NCBI RefSeq assembly: GCF_029855045.1
Contig: NZ_CP123228.1
Location: 1,364,001 to 1,428,000, forward strand
Reading direction: 5' to 3'
Source of the DNA: Piscinibacter sp. XHJ-5
GTDB taxonomy: Bacteria > Pseudomonadota > Gammaproteobacteria > Burkholderiales > Burkholderiaceae_C
DNA length: 64,000 nt
Position 1 is the first letter of the stretch; every line of letters starts with the position of its first letter. Shown one piece after another: positions 61,315-64,000 of this stretch. A program made the position numbers and the translations under genes. The notes beneath the pieces were generated by a model, which saw nothing but the letters and a program-made list of their open reading frames with translations, was not told the origin of the DNA and did not search any database.

Positions 61315-62529
61315 ATGACCGAAGCCATCGTGGCCATCTTCGTCGTCGTGTATGTGGGCATGGTGCTCGGCGGATTGCCGTTCCTGCAGCTCGATCGCAC
61401 CGGCGTGGCGCTGCTCGGCGCCATCGCGCTGATCGGCATCGAGGCGGTGAGCCTGGAAGAGGCGGCGCGGGCCATCCACCTGCCGACGCTGATCCTGCTG
61501 TTCGCCTTCATGGTGGTGTCGGCGCAGATGCGCCTCGGCGGCTTCTACGACTGGGTCACGCGCGGACTGGCGGTGCTGCCGTTGCGTCCGGCGCTGCTGC
61601 TGGGGGCGCTGGTGGCCGTGGCCGCGGCCTTGTCCGCGGTGTTCAGCAACGACATCGTGTGTCTCGCGATGGCGCCGGTGCTGGTCGATGCCTGCGCGCG
61701 ACGCCGCCTCGATCCGCTGCCCTATCTGCTGGCGCTGGCATGCGCGGCGAACATCGGCTCGGCCGCCACGCTGATCGGCAATCCGCAGAACATGCTGATC
61801 GGCGAAAGCCTGAAGCTCTCGTTCAGCGGCTACCTTGGCGACGCGGTGCTGCCGGTGCTAGCCGGGCTCCTCCTGACCTGGGCGTGGATCGGGCTGCGCG
61901 GCGGGCTCACGGCGGCGCACTCCGCCGACGTCGAGTCGGCAGCGGACACGCCGCTCGATCGCTGGCAGACGGCCAAGGGCATCGCGGTGGCCGGGGCCAT
62001 CGTGGGCTGCTTCGTGTTCACCTCGTGGCCGCGCGAGGTGGTGGCGCTCACCGGCGCGGGCGTGCTGCTCACCAGCCGCAAGCTGCATTCGCGCAGCATG
62101 CTGGGGCTGGTCGACTGGGAGCTGCTGGTGCTCTTCATGGGGCTGTTCGTCGTCAACCATGCGCTGCAGACCACCGGCCTGCCGGCGCGGCTGACCGCCG
62201 ACCTCGCCGCCGCCGGCGTCGACCTGCGCCACCCGGGGCCGCTCTTCGGCGCCGCCTTCGTGTTGTCGAACGTCGTGTCCAACGTGCCCGCGGTGATGCT
62301 GCTGCTGCCCGGCGCGGACCATGCCCTGGCCGGCGTCACGCTCGCGCTCGCCAGCACGCTGGCGGGCAATCTGTTCATCGTCGGCAGCATCGCCAACATC
62401 ATCGTGGTCGACGCGGCGGCGCGGCGCGGCGTGGTGATCACGTGGCGCGAGCATGCGCGGGTGGGGGTGCCGGTGACATTGGCGACGCTGGCGGTGGCGG
62501 GCGGGTATCTGGCGATTCGAATGGGTTGA
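61315..62529 (+). CDS. SLC13/ArsB-NhaD type anion transporter
   Basis: A 404-residue polytopic protein with about ten to eleven membrane segments. The ion-transporter superfamily repeat motif appears as ALSAVFSNDIVCLAMAPVLV and again as VLSNVVSNVPAVMLLLPGAD, with SAATLIGNPQNMLIGESLKL between. Members carry dicarboxylate, arsenite, sulfate or Na+/H+, and no ars genes are nearby. Start follows the MBL-fold gene by 25 bases. It is convergent with the ClpP-like gene. Confidence 0.87.
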   Translation: MTEAIVAIFVVVYVGMVLGGLPFLQLDRTGVALLGAIALIGIEAVSLEEAARAIHLPTLILLFAFMVVSAQMRLGGFYDWVTRGLAVLPLRPALLLGALVAVAAALSAVFSNDIVCLAMAPVLVDACARRRLDPLPYLLALACAANIGSAATLIGNPQNMLIGESLKLSFSGYLGDAVLPVLAGLLLTWAWIGLRGGLTAAHSADVESAADTPLDRWQTAKGIAVAGAIVGCFVFTSWPREVVALTGAGVLLTSRKLHSRSMLGLVDWELLVLFMGLFVVNHALQTTGLPARLTADLAAAGVDLRHPGPLFGAAFVLSNVVSNVPAVMLLLPGADHALAGVTLALASTLAGNLFIVGSIANIIVVDAAARRGVVITWREHARVGVPVTLATLAVAGGYLAIRMG

Positions 62530-62549
62530 GTTCGACGTGGCACCAAGGC

Positions 62550-63137
62550 TCAGGATCGCGAACCCATGATCGCCGCCTGCCGCTCCACGATGCGCGACAC
62601 CAGCCCGTAGTCCACCGCCTCCTCCGCCGACATCCACCGGTCGCGCTCGATGTCGGCCAGCACGCGCTCCAGTGGCCGGCCGGTCTCGCGCGCGATCACC
62701 TGGGCGATGCGCTCGCGCGCACGCACGATCTCGCGCGCCTGGATCGCGATGTCGCTCGCCGGGCCGCCGGCGCCGCCACTGGGCTGGTGGATCAGGAAAC
62801 GGGTGTGCGGCAGGCAGAAGCGGCGCTCCCGCGGCACCGCGAGGTACACGTGCGTGGCGGCGCTGCCCACCCAGCCGGTGCCGATCATGTTCACCGGCGC
62901 GTCGATGAAGCGCACGATGTCGTGGATGGCGTCGCCCGATTCGAGGTGGCCGCCGGGCGAGGACACCAGCACGTGGATGGGCGCATCGGAATCGGCCGCA
63001 AGCGCGATGAGGCGGCGCGCGGTCTCGGCGGCGGTCGCATCGGTGATCGTGCCGAAGACGAACACGGTGCGTGACTTGAATGCCTTCTCCTCGAGAAAGG
63101 CGCTGCGCAGGTCGGTGGGCGGGAGAGGTTCTTCCAT
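62550..63137 (-). CDS. ClpP-like serine protease subunit
   Basis: A 195-residue ClpP-fold protease. The catalytic triad is Ser92 (WVGSAATHVYLA), His117 (FLIHQPSGG) and Asp166 (ERDRWMSAEEA), with exactly the spacing of E. coli ClpP (25 and 49 residues). The oxyanion-side region SSPGGHLESGDAI is intact. The Ser motif GSA replaces the usual ASM of housekeeping ClpP. No clpX or clpA gene is adjacent, so this is probably an accessory ClpP. It is divergent from the sigma factor gene with a 66-base gap. Confidence 0.88.
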   Translation of the reverse strand: MEEPLPPTDLRSAFLEEKAFKSRTVFVFGTITDATAAETARRLIALAADSDAPIHVLVSSPGGHLESGDAIHDIVRFIDAPVNMIGTGWVGSAATHVYLAVPRERRFCLPHTRFLIHQPSGGAGGPASDIAIQAREIVRARERIAQVIARETGRPLERVLADIERDRWMSAEEAVDYGLVSRIVERQAAIMGSRS

Positions 63138-63203
63138 GGTCGTCGTCGAGGTGGTGGAACCCGTATGACGAACGGGCGCCCGGTTTCGTGACAAGCTCGC
63201 TCC

Positions 63204-64000
63204 ATGAACGACTCGTACACCGACCACGTCTTCCAGCCCGCCCGGCGCCGCCTGCTCGACCTCGCGCGCAGCGTGCTGGGCACCCAGGCCGACGCCGAGG
63301 ATGTCGTGCAGGATGCGTGGCTGCGCGTCCAGGGTGGAACGCCGCAGGAGCTGCGATCGGCCGAAGCCTGGCTGGCGACGGTGGTCAAGCACCTGGCCAT
63401 CGACCGCCTGCGAAGGCGACGGCTCGACGAGGAATCGCTGGCACGTCACGTCGATCCGGGCCATGACAGCGTCGCACCGTCGGCCGAGCATGTCGCGGGC
63501 CTGGCGCTGGACAGCGCCGCGGCGCTGCGCCGGCTCACCCGCGTGCTCACGCCGGTGGAGGTCGCGGCGCTGCTGCTGCGCGAGGTGTTCGAGATGGACT
63601 ATGCCGAGATCGCGCGCAGCGCACGCAAGGGCGAGGCCGCCTGCCGCCAGATCGTCCACCGCGCGCTGAAGCGCGCGAAGGGCGCAGCGGAACGCCGGAC
63701 CAGCGACGACGAGACCGCCGAGGCGCTGTTCCATGCCTGCTGGCGTGCCGTTGCGAGCGGCAACCCGGCGCCACTGCACGCGGTGCTCGGCTCGCCCGAA
63801 GTGGTCGCCGAGGCCCGCACCCTCGCACCGCGGGCCGCTTGCGCGGGTGCCGGCCGCATTCGCCAGGGGCTGGCGCAAGTCGGCGGGCGCCTCGCGGTGG
63901 TGGTGGTGATGGACGGCCAGGTGCTGTGCACGCTGCCCCTCGGCCTGCTGGCCGGCGAAGCTCAGCCGCCCACCACTTTCTCCTCGTCGACCGGCGTGAT
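63204..64000 (+). CDS. ECF sigma factor (SigJ-like), runs off window
   Basis: At least 265 residues are visible, with no stop before the edge. Region 2 is QPARRRLLDLARSVLGTQAD and AEDVVQDAWLRV; region 4 is LTPVEVAALLLREVFEMDYA and EIARSARKGEAACRQIVHRA. About 100 residues follow, as in SigJ/ECF41-type factors with a regulatory SnoaL-like C-terminus, though this one matches the fold poorly. It is divergent from the ClpP-like gene. In the last 39 bases the opposite strand reads ITPVDEEKVVGG then stop, which may be the C-terminus of a convergent gene, so the sigma gene probably ends close to the edge. Confidence 0.82.
   Translation, partial: MNDSYTDHVFQPARRRLLDLARSVLGTQADAEDVVQDAWLRVQGGTPQELRSAEAWLATVVKHLAIDRLRRRRLDEESLARHVDPGHDSVAPSAEHVAGLALDSAAALRRLTRVLTPVEVAALLLREVFEMDYAEIARSARKGEAACRQIVHRALKRAKGAAERRTSDDETAEALFHACWRAVASGNPAPLHAVLGSPEVVAEARTLAPRAACAGAGRIRQGLAQVGGRLAVVVVMDGQVLCTLPLGLLAGEAQPPTTFSSSTGV

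Noticed and set aside
63962..64000. Minus-strand fragment reading ITPVDEEKVVGG then stop at the right edge
   Set aside because: It looks like a plausible protein C-terminus, but 12 residues are too few to call a gene; it is mentioned under the sigma factor instead.

Overview
This is a gene-dense, high-GC chromosomal segment (about 70% G+C by eye, not computed) with no plasmid, phage or transposase genes. The gene content points to a betaproteobacterium of the order Burkholderiales, near Comamonadaceae/Sphaerotilaceae. The main reasons are three orphan Bug-type (TctC-like) solute receptors, a urtABCDE urea transporter, the DUF2868/DUF3482 GTPase pair, a GlrK-QseG-GlrR locus, and short GC-rich hairpin repeats of the kind scattered through Comamonadaceae genomes. 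The assignment is by gene content, not by a phylogenetic marker.

Layout. 1-14.9 kb: a truncated secreted protein, an amino-acid-type ABC receptor, the ahpC-ahpD peroxide defence operon, a Wzi-like outer-membrane protein, a ProQ/FinO RNA chaperone, a DJ-1/PfpI protein, three Bug receptors, an Ldh2-type dehydrogenase, the DUF2868-DUF3482 pair, an AI-2E-family permease and a VOC protein. 15.0-22.3 kb: glrK-qseG-glrR followed by opgGH for osmoregulated periplasmic glucans. Between glrR and opgG lie two GlrR-type sites, an IHF-type site and a -24/-12 promoter. 22.4-27.2 kb: a CsgG-like lipoprotein, DUF445, YkvA, a prepilin-like protein, a PAS histidine kinase and an unknown membrane protein. 27.2-37.3 kb: urtABCDE, a papain/transglutaminase-like protein, a DJ-1-like lipoprotein, a small exported protein and a lone ureD. 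37.5-42 kb: a YbaK-type deacylase, a Mut7-C protein, the GspA/GspB pair and pssA. 42-48.6 kb: a purine-ring (urate/ureide) degradation cluster under a GntR regulator. 48.6-49.1 kb: a gene-free block of palindromic repeats. 49.1-56.1 kb: a ROK-regulated sugar ABC transporter with an isomerase and a dehydrogenase. 56.1-64 kb: a large CorA-like channel with a Gly/Cys-tailed partner, a thioredoxin, a patatin lipase, a metallo-beta-lactamase-fold hydrolase, an anion transporter, a ClpP-like protease and an ECF sigma factor that runs off the window.

How parts work together. PuuD, HiuH, UraD-AllC and PuuE form a nearly complete route from urate to ureido compounds. The regulator gene is divergent from hiuH, and perfect TGTATACA-centred palindromes lie between those two genes and upstream of puuD, so one GntR protein plausibly controls both transcripts. 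The urea importer and ureD lie 9-20 kb away and fit a nitrogen-salvage theme, but no urease structural genes are in the window. The most complete regulatory architecture is GlrR -> IHF -> sigma-54 -> opgGH, which would put envelope glucan synthesis under a system known in enterobacteria for glmY and rpoE control. A 69-nt sequence just upstream of pssA can fold into a three-way junction and is a candidate structured leader RNA.
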